Shown here piece after piece: positions 14,900-24,367 of a stretch of 64,000 nt of DNA. The position numbers and the translations under genes are program-made. The stretch spans positions 1,116,001 through 1,180,000 of the forward strand of contig OZ220686.1 of assembly GCA_965116435.1 (NCBI GenBank), written 5' to 3'. How positions within the stretch are numbered: position 1 is the first letter of the stretch; every line of letters starts with the position of its first letter. This DNA is from VXPQ01 sp965116435. GTDB lineage: Bacteria; Bacteroidota; Rhodothermia; Rhodothermales; VXPQ01. The notes below the pieces were generated by a model. It ran no database searches. It saw nothing but the letters and a program-made list of their open reading frames with translations, and had not been told where the DNA came from.

Positions 14900-16564
14900 A
14901 TGTCCATGCACAGAAAACTTGTTTGGGTTATCCTTGCCGCGGCGGCAGGATTGGCGTTCGCGCACCCGCTCTTGTTCCCTGCGTCCCCCCGGACGACAGG
15001 CCCGGCTTTCTCCCAAGCCGACGATCCGCACTTGTTTGCGACCGGCGCCGCCTGCATCAGTTGTCACAGCAACCTGATCGCCCCTTCCGGCGAGGACATC
15101 TCGATGGGCACGGACTGGCGGGCGTCCATGATGGCCAATTCGGCCCGCGACCCGTACTGGCAAGCCGCCGTGCGGCGAGAAACCATGGATCACCCGGAGT
15201 CGGCGGACCACATCGAAGACGAATGCGCCGCCTGTCATATGCCCATGTCTCGCTTCGAGGCACAGGCGGCGAACCGGCTCGGCCAGGTTTTTGCGCACCT
15301 GCCGGTCGGGAAGGAAACGCATCGCACCGACCGCCTGGCCGCCGACGGCGTTTCCTGCACCGTATGTCACCAGATCGCCGCCGAAAACCTGGGCGCCCCG
15401 GAAAGTTTCACTGCCGGCTTCGCGATCGATACGGAAACGCCCATGGAGCAACGCATCCTTTTTGGGCCCTACGATGTGGACGCCGGACGCAGCACGGTGA
15501 TGCACTCCGCATCGGGATTCCGGCAAGTGGAATCGCGCCATATCCAAACGTCTGAAGTCTGCGCAACCTGTCATACCCTGTTTACCGAAGCCCTGGGCCC
15601 TTCGGGAGAGGTCGTGGGCACGCTGCCCGAGCAGGTCCCGTACCTGGAATGGCTGCATAGCGCGTACCGCGAAGAAGAGAGCTGCCAGTCCTGCCACATG
15701 CCCGTCGTGCAGGATACCGCCGCCATCTCGTCCGTACTGGGCGCAAAGCGAACCGGCGTTTCCCGGCATGTATTCCAGGGAGGCAATTTCTTTATGCTGC
15801 GGATGCTGAACCGGTACCGCGACGACCTGGGCGTGGAAGCGCTCCCCGAAGAACTGGACGCCGCGGCCCGGCACACCGAACGCCATCTGCAAACGAGCGC
15901 AGCGCGCATCGCGATCGCAAGCACGGAATGGGAAGGGCATACGCTGCGCGTCGAGGTGCGCGTCGAAAACCTGGCGGGACACAAACTGCCGACCGGGTAT
16001 CCTTCGCGCAGAAGCTGGATTCGTTTTGCGGTGCTCGACCGAAACGGAACGCCCGTTTTCGAATCCGGCGCCCTGCAACCCACCGGCGAAATCACAGGAA
16101 ACGACAACGACCGCGATCCGACCCGCTACGAACCCCATTACCGGCGCATCTCGCAGCACGATCAGGTGCAGATTTACGAATCCGTACTGGTTGACACGGA
16201 AGATCAGGTCACGACGGGGCTTTTGCAGGGGGTGCGGTACGTCAAGGACAATCGACTGCTCCCGCGCGGCTTCGACAAAACGACCGCCTCCGAAGACATT
16301 GCGGTGCATGGACATGCCCGAACCGACGACGATTTCGCCGAAGGAGGCGACGCCGTCCGGTACCTCGTCGAGGTTGGCGAACGCCCGGGGCCTTTTACCG
16401 TGCAGGCAGCGCTCTGGTATCAACCTGTCGGCTACCGATGGGCCCGGAATCTTGGAGACTACGCGGCCCCTGAAACCGATCGGTTCGTGGCATTCTACGA
16501 CGCCATGTCGGACATATCCGGCCTGCCCCTCGCGACAGCAGAACGCACGGTATCTGCCCCGTGA
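14900..16564 (+). CDS. Pentahaem c-type cytochrome, exported
   Basis: This 554-residue protein has an N-terminal signal/anchor (residues about 7-22) and five CxxCH haem sites: CISCH (52-56), CAACH (109-113), CTVCH (153-157), CATCH (221-225) and CQSCH (262-266). The arrangement resembles multihaem cytochromes of the c554/NapC-like families. The second half (about 310-554) lacks haem sites and looks beta-rich, with AGHKLPTGYPSRRSWIRF. The start MSMHRK at 14900 is used because it gives a proper signal sequence and lies 20 bp after the upstream stop. It is likely cotranscribed with the cytochrome/barrel fusion. The donor and acceptor are unknown. Confidence 0.85.
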   Translation: MSMHRKLVWVILAAAAGLAFAHPLLFPASPRTTGPAFSQADDPHLFATGAACISCHSNLIAPSGEDISMGTDWRASMMANSARDPYWQAAVRRETMDHPESADHIEDECAACHMPMSRFEAQAANRLGQVFAHLPVGKETHRTDRLAADGVSCTVCHQIAAENLGAPESFTAGFAIDTETPMEQRILFGPYDVDAGRSTVMHSASGFRQVESRHIQTSEVCATCHTLFTEALGPSGEVVGTLPEQVPYLEWLHSAYREEESCQSCHMPVVQDTAAISSVLGAKRTGVSRHVFQGGNFFMLRMLNRYRDDLGVEALPEELDAAARHTERHLQTSAARIAIASTEWEGHTLRVEVRVENLAGHKLPTGYPSRRSWIRFAVLDRNGTPVFESGALQPTGEITGNDNDRDPTRYEPHYRRISQHDQVQIYESVLVDTEDQVTTGLLQGVRYVKDNRLLPRGFDKTTASEDIAVHGHARTDDDFAEGGDAVRYLVEVGERPGPFTVQAALWYQPVGYRWARNLGDYAAPETDRFVAFYDAMSDISGLPLATAERTVSAP

Positions 16565-16640
16565 AATTTCTTCCGCGCACAGGAGCGCCAACCGCCGCGC
16601 CGCCCCGTCCATTTCCGGCGGCGCCGCAAACAAACCAACG

Positions 16641-17585
16641 CTACGCCGAATCCCGCGCCGTGGCGATCAAGTGGTCGACGTGATGCGCTTCGCGACAGCG
16701 GCTTGCGCTGGTTTCCAGCTGCACCGTAATGTGATGGATGTCGAACTCGTCGTATGCGATATCCCGAATCTTGTTCAGCAGGGATTCGTGGCCGCCGTCC
16801 GTTTCGTAGCCCGGCTCCACCAGCAAGTGCGCCGTCAGGGCCACGTACCCGGGCGCCAGCGACCAGCAGTGGACATCGTGGATCACGGTCACCCCTTCGA
16901 GTTCCTCGATCTTGTAGCAGAGGGCGTAGAGATCGATGTGTTCCGGCGTACCTTCAAGGAGTGCATCAACCACATTGGACAACAGGCGCCAGGTGCTCAT
17001 CAGGATCAGAACGCCGATCAGCATGGCCACGACCGGGTCGGCCCTATGCCAGTCAAACGCCCAGACCAGCACGGCGGCGACAACCACAGCCACAGACCCC
17101 ATCAGGTCGGTGACCATATGCTGGAAGACGCCTTCCAGCCGGGCGTTCTGCCGAGACGAAGCGTGCAGCGTCCACACGGCGACAATGTTTACGACCATTC
17201 CGATCGAACCCACGATCAGGAAAAGCGGACTGTCTACTTCCAGCGCGGCCGAAAAGCGGCGGTAGGCCTCAATGAATACCCAGACAGAGACGCCCCAGAG
17301 CGCCAGCGCATTGACAAGCGCAGCGATGATCTCCATGCGGTGGAAACCGTACGTATGTTCCGCCGTGGACCGACCCGAAAAACGCATGGCAATCAGGGCG
17401 AGCGCAAGGAACGCTGCATCCGTGAGCATATGACCGGCGTGGGCGAGCAAGGCCAGGCTGCCGGCGAGAACGCCGGCGACCGCCTCGACGATCATATACC
17501 CGCCGATCAGAATCAGGGCCGCTACGACGCCGGACCGCCCTGCCGAGCGAGAATCGGAGGAAGCGCTGATGTTCGCTGATGTCAT
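16641..17585 (-). CDS. Cation diffusion facilitator (Zn/Co/Cd exporter, CzcD-like)
   Basis: This 314-residue CDF transporter exports divalent metal cations from the cytoplasm in exchange for protons. It has about six transmembrane helices, the helix-2 metal site HAGHMLTDAAF (His and Asp), EHTYGFHRMEIIAAL in the loop before helix 3, and a C-terminal cytoplasmic domain from about residue 215 with IHDVHCWSLAPG, as in CzcD/ZitB. It diverges from the TolC-adaptor-RND efflux operon, so both probably respond to the same metal. No regulator gene is adjacent. Confidence 0.92.
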   Translation of the reverse strand: MTSANISASSDSRSAGRSGVVAALILIGGYMIVEAVAGVLAGSLALLAHAGHMLTDAAFLALALIAMRFSGRSTAEHTYGFHRMEIIAALVNALALWGVSVWVFIEAYRRFSAALEVDSPLFLIVGSIGMVVNIVAVWTLHASSRQNARLEGVFQHMVTDLMGSVAVVVAAVLVWAFDWHRADPVVAMLIGVLILMSTWRLLSNVVDALLEGTPEHIDLYALCYKIEELEGVTVIHDVHCWSLAPGYVALTAHLLVEPGYETDGGHESLLNKIRDIAYDEFDIHHITVQLETSASRCREAHHVDHLIATARDSA

Positions 17586-17802
17586 CTTTGCAGACGGTGG
17601 AAATCAAGGATAGTGGCGGGGGCGTCCTGGCGTGCGCTCCCCGGTTTTTGGGGAAGACAGCACCGTTCGCGCATCCGTATGGATGGCCATGAATGGTGCA
17701 TGGATGATCCAATACATGGCCCGCCGTACAACATAAAGAATACGGACTCTCTTGCACAATGAAAAATACAGCGTACTCTGTCGTAACGTCAGTCGTTCTC
17801 CT

Positions 17803-17831
17803 TTGACATTCCCCGATTTCCGCCGTATTAT
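17803..17831 (+). promoter_or_regulatory. Candidate sigma70-type promoter for the efflux operon
   Basis: TTGACA at 17803-17808 and TATTAT at 17826-17831 are separated by exactly 17 bp, in the 465-bp divergent stretch between the CDF gene and the outer-membrane efflux gene. It points toward the efflux operon. Close consensus matches are unusual in this group, whose promoters differ from E. coli, so it may be fortuitous. Confidence 0.4.
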
Positions 17832-18050
17832 GGGGCACTCCCCTGAAAAACAGATACGGCGGCAGGCGCCTTTGCCTTGCGCGAAAAAGGATGGATTCTG
17901 TCGGCGCATCCGTGTTCCAGGCGCGGAACGCCTTGGGCTGGCTGGAGAACCCCAAGATCGTAATCCGGCGGCTTACATCCCGCTAAAACCTGCCCGGCCT
18001 ACGCGAACCGCTTCTATAGTCACGCCAGGATGCCTCGTTACGGAAGATTC

Positions 18051-19331
18051 ATGCGAAAGAGCAGGAGACAGACGCGTGTGCGCGCTATTCCGGCGCTGGC
18101 CCTTTGTGGTCTCCTCCTCGCTCCTGCAGGCGCGTTCGGACAGCAACTCAGCCAGGAAACAGCGCAGCGGGTTTCGCTTGCCGAAGCGCTGGAAGCATTC
18201 GCCAGGAATAGCCTCGCATTACGGATCGCCCGGTCCGAAACCGCCGAACTGACCGGGGCGGCCCGGCAATCGCGGACCTATTCCAATCCGGCGTTCTCGT
18301 TCGGACGGGACGACCTCAGCCACCAGAACGAAAAAATATGGGAAGAGACGTTCCATATTAGCCAACAAGTGGAATGGCCAGGACGAACCGCTGCCCGGGG
18401 TCGAATCGCCACGCACGCCATCGGCGCCGGCGCCGCTCGTTTCCGCGCCGACTCCACCGAACTGGCTTTCGAGGTTCGCGAGGCCTACGCGCAAACCTGG
18501 CTCGCCGAAGAGACGGAATCGATCGCGCGACAAACGGCCGCCATCATACAGGAGGTAGCCGAAGATGCGGAAAATCGCCTCGAGTCGGGCGACATTTCGG
18601 CCTACGACGCCCGGCGGCTTCGCATTGAGCGAGCGACGGCCAGCATGGACGTGGAGGAAGCAGAACTTCGCGCCCGCGACGCCCGCAGGATGCTTGCCGC
18701 CCTGATCGCCCCCGGGACGGGAACGGATGAAATCGGACCCTCCGAAGCCCTCGACGGCATCCCTCCCGTGATAGCCCGGGAGGCTGCGATGCACGCGCTT
18801 TCGCAACGACCGGACGTCGAAGCCGCCATGCGGGAACTGCATGCAGCGAGCGCAGGCGTTCAGGTCGCCCAGACCTATTGGGTACCCGAGCCGACCCTTG
18901 GCGTGGGGTACCGACACCACGACGATGGATTCGGCGGCGCCAGCATTGCGCTGGACCTTCCGTTGCCGCTTTTCGACCGGGGCGCGGGCGCCCGGCAAGA
19001 GGCGACCGCGCAACATTCCGCCGCCGCGTATCGCCTGGACCTGACCAGTCAGCTGGCCGAATACGACCTGCTGACTGCTTCGGATCGCTATGGCTCCGCG
19101 CGAGCGCGCCTTGAATCGATGGGACCGAACCTCCGGGCCGATAGCGAGGCCCTGCTTGCATCCGCAACCACGGCCTACGCCGAAAACGAAATGACGCTGC
19201 TGGACATCCTCGATGCAGCCAATACGTTTAAGAGCGCCCAACTGAGCGTGCTCTCCCTGACGTCCGAGGCCTGGATATCGTACTACAACCTGCTTCGCGC
19301 CATGGGAAGCGCTCCAGAGAACGAACGATGA
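18051..19331 (+). CDS. TolC-family outer-membrane efflux protein (CzcC/CusC-like)
   Basis: This 426-residue outer-membrane factor forms the exit duct of a tripartite heavy-metal efflux pump. It has a signal peptide (MRKSRRQ...ALCGLLLAPAGAFGQ), long helices with the typical repeat of the outer-membrane-efflux domain (LAEALEAFARNSLALRIA, EVREAYAQTWLAEE, ALSQRPDVEAAMRELHAA) and GGASIALDLPLPLFDRGAGAR before the second helical half. ATG at 18051, preceded by GGAAG, is preferred over 18030. Its stop overlaps the adaptor start (ATGA), so the pump genes form one coupled operon. Confidence 0.9.
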   Translation: MRKSRRQTRVRAIPALALCGLLLAPAGAFGQQLSQETAQRVSLAEALEAFARNSLALRIARSETAELTGAARQSRTYSNPAFSFGRDDLSHQNEKIWEETFHISQQVEWPGRTAARGRIATHAIGAGAARFRADSTELAFEVREAYAQTWLAEETESIARQTAAIIQEVAEDAENRLESGDISAYDARRLRIERATASMDVEEAELRARDARRMLAALIAPGTGTDEIGPSEALDGIPPVIAREAAMHALSQRPDVEAAMRELHAASAGVQVAQTYWVPEPTLGVGYRHHDDGFGGASIALDLPLPLFDRGAGARQEATAQHSAAAYRLDLTSQLAEYDLLTASDRYGSARARLESMGPNLRADSEALLASATTAYAENEMTLLDILDAANTFKSAQLSVLSLTSEAWISYYNLLRAMGSAPENER

Positions 19332-21034
19332 ACAGGAAATTTGCCATGTTGTTGTCGGGGGGCGTGGCGCTCCTCGGGCTGTGTGGGCTTTGGGGTTGCG
19401 GAAACGCGCCCGAAGAGGACGCGGCCCTCGCCGAAACGCACGATAGCCACATGGGCGGAGGATCGTTCACGCAGACGGTGGACGGTATGGAGATATTCGT
19501 CGAATATCCGCACCAGATCCAAGGCGTGGAGAGCGAAGAACCCTGGACGATGTACCTGACCCGGCTGGATACCTGGCGACCGGTTGCGGGCGCAAGCGTA
19601 ACGCTGGTGGCGTATGAATCGCCTGAATCACGCCGGGAAATCAAGGCCCGGGCCGAGGCTCCGGGCATGTACGTGGCGGCGCCCATGTTGCCGTCGGCAG
19701 GACATTGGCGCGCCGGGCTTGCGCTGTCGGTCGACGGACGCGATCACTGGATCGAGGCGGGCGAGTTCGAGGTCTTCGCAAGCGAAGAGGACGTCCACGC
19801 CCATGCCGGGCACGATCATGCAGAGCACGAAACCGACGCCCATGCCGGACATGATCATGCAGAGGACGAGGACGACGCACATGCCGGACACGATCATGCG
19901 GAGGATGAAGCCGACGCTGATGCCGGACACGACCATGCAGAGGACGAGGCCGACGCCCATGCCGGGCATGATCATGCGGAGGACACTATAGCGGCGGAGA
20001 TCACCGAATTGATCACGCTGCCCAAACGGGAGCAATGGACGCTGCCCTTCGCCGTCGCCGAGGCGGAAGCGCGCGGAATACCGGCCTCGATCCCGGCAGC
20101 GGGAGAGCTCGTGGCGCCTCCCAGCGGTCTCGTCCACGTCTCGTCGCCCGTAGCCGGGCTCGTTAAAGTGCATAACCCCGCGGTCGGACCGGGCGACTAT
20201 GTCCGCGCCGGACAGATCCTGGCGCAGATCGCTCCCGTCAGCCTGGACAATTCATACGCCCGTACGCGGGCGGACGTCACAGGGGCGCAACTTGAGGCGG
20301 ACAGAGCGGAACGCCTCTTCGCCGCCGGCGCCATCCCGGAACGCCGACTGCTGGATGCGCAACGAAACCTTGAGGTGGCCGTAGCCGCTTTCGAAGCGAT
20401 CGGCGGGTCGCTGGACACGATCGGCGAGGATAATCCCGACGCCAACGTGTATTATCTTCGCAGCCCCATTAACGGCGTGGTCGCGGTGCGCGACGTGGCG
20501 CTGGGCGCCCAGGTCGAGATCGGAACACATGCATTCACCATCGTGAACGCATCCACGCTCTGGTTCGTCGCACGGGTTCCGGCCCGCTACGCCGCCGAGA
20601 CAAACAGGATTCGGGGCGCATGGTTCACCGTCGAAGGCGGAGAGGACACCTACGCTTCAGACCGGTTGCTTTCCACAGGCAGCATGATTGATCCGGGGAG
20701 CCGCACGCTCCCGGTTCGATTCGCCATTCGGAACCCCGGCGATGCGCTCAAGGTGGGCATGCTGGCCGAGGGCCGTATCCTGCTGGGCGATCCGGTGCAG
20801 GGCGTCGCGGTTCCGAATTCGGCGATCCAGGAAGAGAACAATCTGCCGGTGATCTACGCCATGCTCGCCGGGGACACCTTCGAGCGCCGCGTCGTCGAAA
20901 CAGGTCCGTCGGACGGGTCCTGGACGATCGTGTCCGGCGTGGACGCGGGCGAGCGGGTCGTGACCGAAGGCGCCTACCAGGTGAGCCTTGCCGCACTGGG
21001 AACCGTCGAGCCGGCGCATGACCATGCCCACTAA
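19328..21034 (+). CDS. Heavy-metal efflux RND periplasmic adaptor (CzcB/CusB-like) with His-rich array
   Basis: This 568-residue membrane-fusion lipoprotein (lipobox LCGLWGC) links the RND pump to the TolC-like duct. It has an N-terminal beta domain (about 40-150), then five repeats of about 13 residues rich in His, Asp and Glu (HAGHDHAEDEADA) at about 158-220, then the adaptor core: LVHVSSPVAGLVKVHNPAVG (lipoyl-like), a helical hairpin with RAERLFAAGAIPERRLLDAQ, a second lipoyl half (LRSPINGVVAVRDVALG) and beta-barrel and membrane-proximal domains. The His-rich array probably binds metal in the periplasm. It overlaps tolC upstream and the RND gene downstream. Confidence 0.92.
   Translation: MNRKFAMLLSGGVALLGLCGLWGCGNAPEEDAALAETHDSHMGGGSFTQTVDGMEIFVEYPHQIQGVESEEPWTMYLTRLDTWRPVAGASVTLVAYESPESRREIKARAEAPGMYVAAPMLPSAGHWRAGLALSVDGRDHWIEAGEFEVFASEEDVHAHAGHDHAEHETDAHAGHDHAEDEDDAHAGHDHAEDEADADAGHDHAEDEADAHAGHDHAEDTIAAEITELITLPKREQWTLPFAVAEAEARGIPASIPAAGELVAPPSGLVHVSSPVAGLVKVHNPAVGPGDYVRAGQILAQIAPVSLDNSYARTRADVTGAQLEADRAERLFAAGAIPERRLLDAQRNLEVAVAAFEAIGGSLDTIGEDNPDANVYYLRSPINGVVAVRDVALGAQVEIGTHAFTIVNASTLWFVARVPARYAAETNRIRGAWFTVEGGEDTYASDRLLSTGSMIDPGSRTLPVRFAIRNPGDALKVGMLAEGRILLGDPVQGVAVPNSAIQEENNLPVIYAMLAGDTFERRVVETGPSDGSWTIVSGVDAGERVVTEGAYQVSLAALGTVEPAHDHAH
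19799..19987. repeat. 39-bp tandem repeat within the adaptor gene
   Basis: Five 39-bp units (core CATGCCGGACACGATCATGC) encode the His/Asp-rich 13-residue repeat. The period is a multiple of three, so changes in unit number keep the frame and alter the number of putative metal-binding His residues. Confidence 0.85.
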
Positions 21035-24000
21035 CGACGGAGCCAATATCAACAAATCCCGGCAGCGGGGCGTCCTCGACTATGTGGTGGACGTATCCCT
21101 CAAAAACCCCTTCCTCGCGCTCCTCTTCGCGATGACGCTGTTTGTGGTCGGGTGCTGGGTGGCGGCCACCTTTCCTGTCGATGTCTTTCCCGACCTGACC
21201 GCGCCCACGGTCGCCGTGGTGACGGACGCCCACGGACTGGCCCCGGAAGACGTGGAAGCGTCCATCACCTTCCCGGTTGAAACGGCGTTGAACGGCGCGC
21301 TCGGCGTCCGCCGGGTGCGCTCGAAATCCGCCCAGGGCATCAGCGTCGTCTGGGCCGATTTCGAATGGGGAACCGACATCTATCTGGCGAGACAGATCGT
21401 AAGCGCCCGGCTCCAGACGCAGGCGCTGGACTTTCCGGAAGGAGTAAGCCCGCCGGTTCTCGCCCCCATCAGTTCCATCATGGGCGAGATCATGCTGGTC
21501 GGCCTTGTCGCTCCCGAATCGCAGCTCATGGAGGCGCGCACTACGGCGGACTGGATCGTACGGCGGCGGTTGCTGGCCGTGCCAGGGGTGTCGCAGGTAA
21601 TAACGCAGGGCGGCGACGTGCGCGAATACCAGGTTCTGATCGATCCGCAGCGGCTGCTGGCGTACCAGGTGGGCCTGGACGACGTACTCGGCGCCATCGA
21701 AGGATCCAGCGAAAACGTAGCGGGAGGCGTCTACTGGTCGGGCGGCCGCGAAATCCTGATTCGAGGCATGGTGCGTCCCGCAAGCGTGGAGGATATCGGG
21801 ATAACCGTGGTGGCGACCCGCAACGGCATTCCGGTGCTGATCGACGATGTGGCCGAGGTCCGCATCGGTCCCAGAATCACCTACGGGACCGGGTCGGTAA
21901 ACGGGGAACCGGGCGTCATCCTGTCGATCCAGAAACAGGCAGGCGCCAACACGCTGGAACTCACGCGCAGGATCAATGCGGAACTGGACGAAATCGCGGC
22001 GGAATTGCCCGATGGAATCACCATGGAGCGGAATATCTTCCGGCAGGCCGATTTTATTTCGCTGGCGGTGGAGAATGTAATCCACGCCTTGCGCGACGGC
22101 GCCTTCTTTGTGATCGCCATCCTGCTGCTGTTCCTGTGGAACGTGCGCACCACGCTCATTTCCGTAGTGGCTATCCCCCTGTCGCTGGCGTTGGCGATCA
22201 TTGTGATGCGCGCGCTCGGAGGCACGGTGAACACCATGACGCTGGGCGGCATGGCGATCGCAATCGGCGCCCTCGTGGACGACGCCATCATATTTGTCGA
22301 AAATGTGTATCGACGGCTGCGCGACAACCTCCGGCGACCGCCCGGCGAACGCCTTGCGACCCTCCCGCTCATTCGGGAGGCCGCGAGCGAAATCAGGGAT
22401 CCGATCCTGAACGCCACGCTGATTATCACCATCGTATTCGTTCCCCTCTTCTTTCTGACAGGGATCGAAGGCCGCATGCTCAAACCGCTGGGATACGCCT
22501 ACATCATCAGTATCCTGTCGTCGCTTGTCGTCGCGGTGACGATAACCCCGGCGCTCTCCTACCTCTTGCTGCCGTCGGACCGTTCGATCCAGCGAAGACG
22601 CGAACCCTGGCTGCTGCGGGGACTTGAATTCCTGTACGAGCGCATCCTGATACAGGCGCTGCGCCGTTCAGGAACTGTTCTGATCGCGGCCGCGCTCCTG
22701 CTGGTCGGCGTGCTGGCGCTGATCCCGACGCTGGGCCGGGAGTTTCTGCCCGAGTTTCAGGAGGGATCGTTGACGATCGCCATCATCAGCGTACCGGGGA
22801 CTTCCCTTGAGGAATCCAACGAAATCGGCAATCGGGTGGAGCGTCGTTTACTGGGGGTGCCGGGGGTCCTGACGACGGCCAGGCGCACGGGGCGCGCCGA
22901 GCTGGACGAAGAGGCGCAAGGCGTCAACGTCTCGCACGTCGAAGCCCAGCTGGACCTGAGCGGTCGCGAAATCGCCGAGGTCATGGCCGAAGTCCGTGCA
23001 GAGCTGGCGGGCATTGCGGGAACCAGCATCACCGTAGGACAGCCGATCGGCCACCGGATCGACCATATGCTGTCCGGTACGCGCGCCGCCATCGCCATCA
23101 GCCTTTTTGGACCCGATCTCCGTGAGTTACGGGGCATTGCAGGGCAAATTGAGCAGGTCGCCCTGGGCGTCGAAGGCCTGGTGGACATCTCGGTCGAGCA
23201 ACAGGCGGAGGTGCCCCAGTTACAGGTTCGCGCGAACCGGCGTGCCATGGCCCGCTACGGCGTAAGCCCCGGGGCGCTGGCCAGCGCAGTGCACATCGCC
23301 ATGCAGGGGGAAGCGGTGTCCATCGTGCGCGAGGGAGAGCGAACCTTCGATCTTGTGGTGCGCTATGCAGACAAGTACCGGGCCAACCCGGAGGCCATTG
23401 GCGACGCGCTGATGGCGACCCCCGCTGGCCCCACGGTGCCGCTGTCGCAACTTGGCTCCATCGTGCAGGCGCGCGGACCAAACATGATTACGAGGGAGAA
23501 TGTGTCGAGGAAGATCGTAGTCAGCGCCAACGTGGCCGGGCGCGACGTGATCGGGGCGGTCACAGAACTTCAGGACCAAATCGCCGGATCGCTGGATCTT
23601 CCCCCGGAATACCACATTGAGTACGGCGGACAGTTCGAAAGCGGGCAGAGGGCTACTCGCCGGATCACCATCCTGTCGCTCTTCTCGATCGCCGCCATCT
23701 TCATGATCATGTTCCGCGCTTTCGGCAGTTTCAGCACGGCCGCCTTTCTCATGGTGAATCTCCCGCTGGCCTTGACTGGCGGGGTGCTCGCCGTGCTGCT
23801 CATAGGCGGAACGGTAAATGTTGCGACGCTGGTCGGATTCATTACGTTGTTCGGCATCGCAGTTCGGAACGGGATGCTTCTGGTGAGCCGATATCAGGAC
23901 TTGTGTGCAGAAGGGACGTCGCTTCCAGACGCCATCCGGCGCGGCTCGGTAGAGCGCCTGAGCCCAATCCTGATGACGGCGTTAACCGCCGGACTCGCGC

Positions 24001-24173
24001 TGATTCCCCTCGCGCTCGGCATCGGCGAGCCCGGAAAGGAGATCCAGGCGCCGCTCGCCGTGGTGGTGCTGGGCGGTTTGATAACGTCTACCCTGCTCAA
24101 TATGGTGGTCGTACCGGCCCTGTTTGTGCGCTGGGGCAACATCCCGGTGGGAGAACCTGCGAACAAGGAGTAA
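21018..24173 (+). CDS. Heavy-metal efflux RND transporter (CzcA/CusA family)
   Basis: This 1051-residue inner-membrane RND pump exports metal ions using the proton gradient. Layout is one transmembrane helix (about 25-48), a large periplasmic loop beginning TFPVDVFPDLTAPTVAVVTD, helices 2-6 with GGMAIAIGALVDDAIIFVEN (helix 4 with acidic residues), a second periplasmic loop (QEGSLTIAIISVPGTSLEES) and helices 8-12 with FITLFGIAVRNGMLLVSRY. The start MTMPTNDG at 21018 overlaps the adaptor stop by 17 bp; ATG at 21024 is an alternative. The precise metal (Cu/Ag or Zn/Co/Cd) cannot be decided, but the divergent CDF gene favours Zn/Co/Cd. Confidence 0.93.
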   Translation: MTMPTNDGANINKSRQRGVLDYVVDVSLKNPFLALLFAMTLFVVGCWVAATFPVDVFPDLTAPTVAVVTDAHGLAPEDVEASITFPVETALNGALGVRRVRSKSAQGISVVWADFEWGTDIYLARQIVSARLQTQALDFPEGVSPPVLAPISSIMGEIMLVGLVAPESQLMEARTTADWIVRRRLLAVPGVSQVITQGGDVREYQVLIDPQRLLAYQVGLDDVLGAIEGSSENVAGGVYWSGGREILIRGMVRPASVEDIGITVVATRNGIPVLIDDVAEVRIGPRITYGTGSVNGEPGVILSIQKQAGANTLELTRRINAELDEIAAELPDGITMERNIFRQADFISLAVENVIHALRDGAFFVIAILLLFLWNVRTTLISVVAIPLSLALAIIVMRALGGTVNTMTLGGMAIAIGALVDDAIIFVENVYRRLRDNLRRPPGERLATLPLIREAASEIRDPILNATLIITIVFVPLFFLTGIEGRMLKPLGYAYIISILSSLVVAVTITPALSYLLLPSDRSIQRRREPWLLRGLEFLYERILIQALRRSGTVLIAAALLLVGVLALIPTLGREFLPEFQEGSLTIAIISVPGTSLEESNEIGNRVERRLLGVPGVLTTARRTGRAELDEEAQGVNVSHVEAQLDLSGREIAEVMAEVRAELAGIAGTSITVGQPIGHRIDHMLSGTRAAIAISLFGPDLRELRGIAGQIEQVALGVEGLVDISVEQQAEVPQLQVRANRRAMARYGVSPGALASAVHIAMQGEAVSIVREGERTFDLVVRYADKYRANPEAIGDALMATPAGPTVPLSQLGSIVQARGPNMITRENVSRKIVVSANVAGRDVIGAVTELQDQIAGSLDLPPEYHIEYGGQFESGQRATRRITILSLFSIAAIFMIMFRAFGSFSTAAFLMVNLPLALTGGVLAVLLIGGTVNVATLVGFITLFGIAVRNGMLLVSRYQDLCAEGTSLPDAIRRGSVERLSPILMTALTAGLALIPLALGIGEPGKEIQAPLAVVVLGGLITSTLLNMVVVPALFVRWGNIPVGEPANKE

Positions 24174-24248
24174 TCCAGCGCGCAAAAGGGCCTTTTTTCG
24201 GGCCGATCACCGCGCTCGCCCCGAAACGCTTCCTGGAAACCTGCTTCA

Positions 24249-24367
24249 GGATGCTCTGATTAAGCCCGCTAAGATCAGAGGCAGCAAAGGGTGCGCTGGC
24301 AAGGAATGACGAAGCAGGTAGTGTGGCGGCCCCGCGTAATGAGGAATGACGCAGCCAGGGCGCTTCA
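24249..24367 (-). mobile_element. Truncated copy D of the 253-bp repeat
   Basis: It begins GGATGCTCTGATTAAGCCC and continues through AAGGAATGACGAAGCAG like copy B, but has internal loss after GCGCAGCCAG-type sequence and ends near GCGCTTCAC. It fills the space between the RND gene stop (24173) and the feoB stop, and its inner edge overlaps the feoB TGA. Confidence 0.7.

Noticed and set aside
24174..24210. Terminator-like AAAAGGGCCTTTTTT after the RND gene
   Set aside because: The palindrome leaves no loop and the following GGGCC is a direct, not inverted, repeat.
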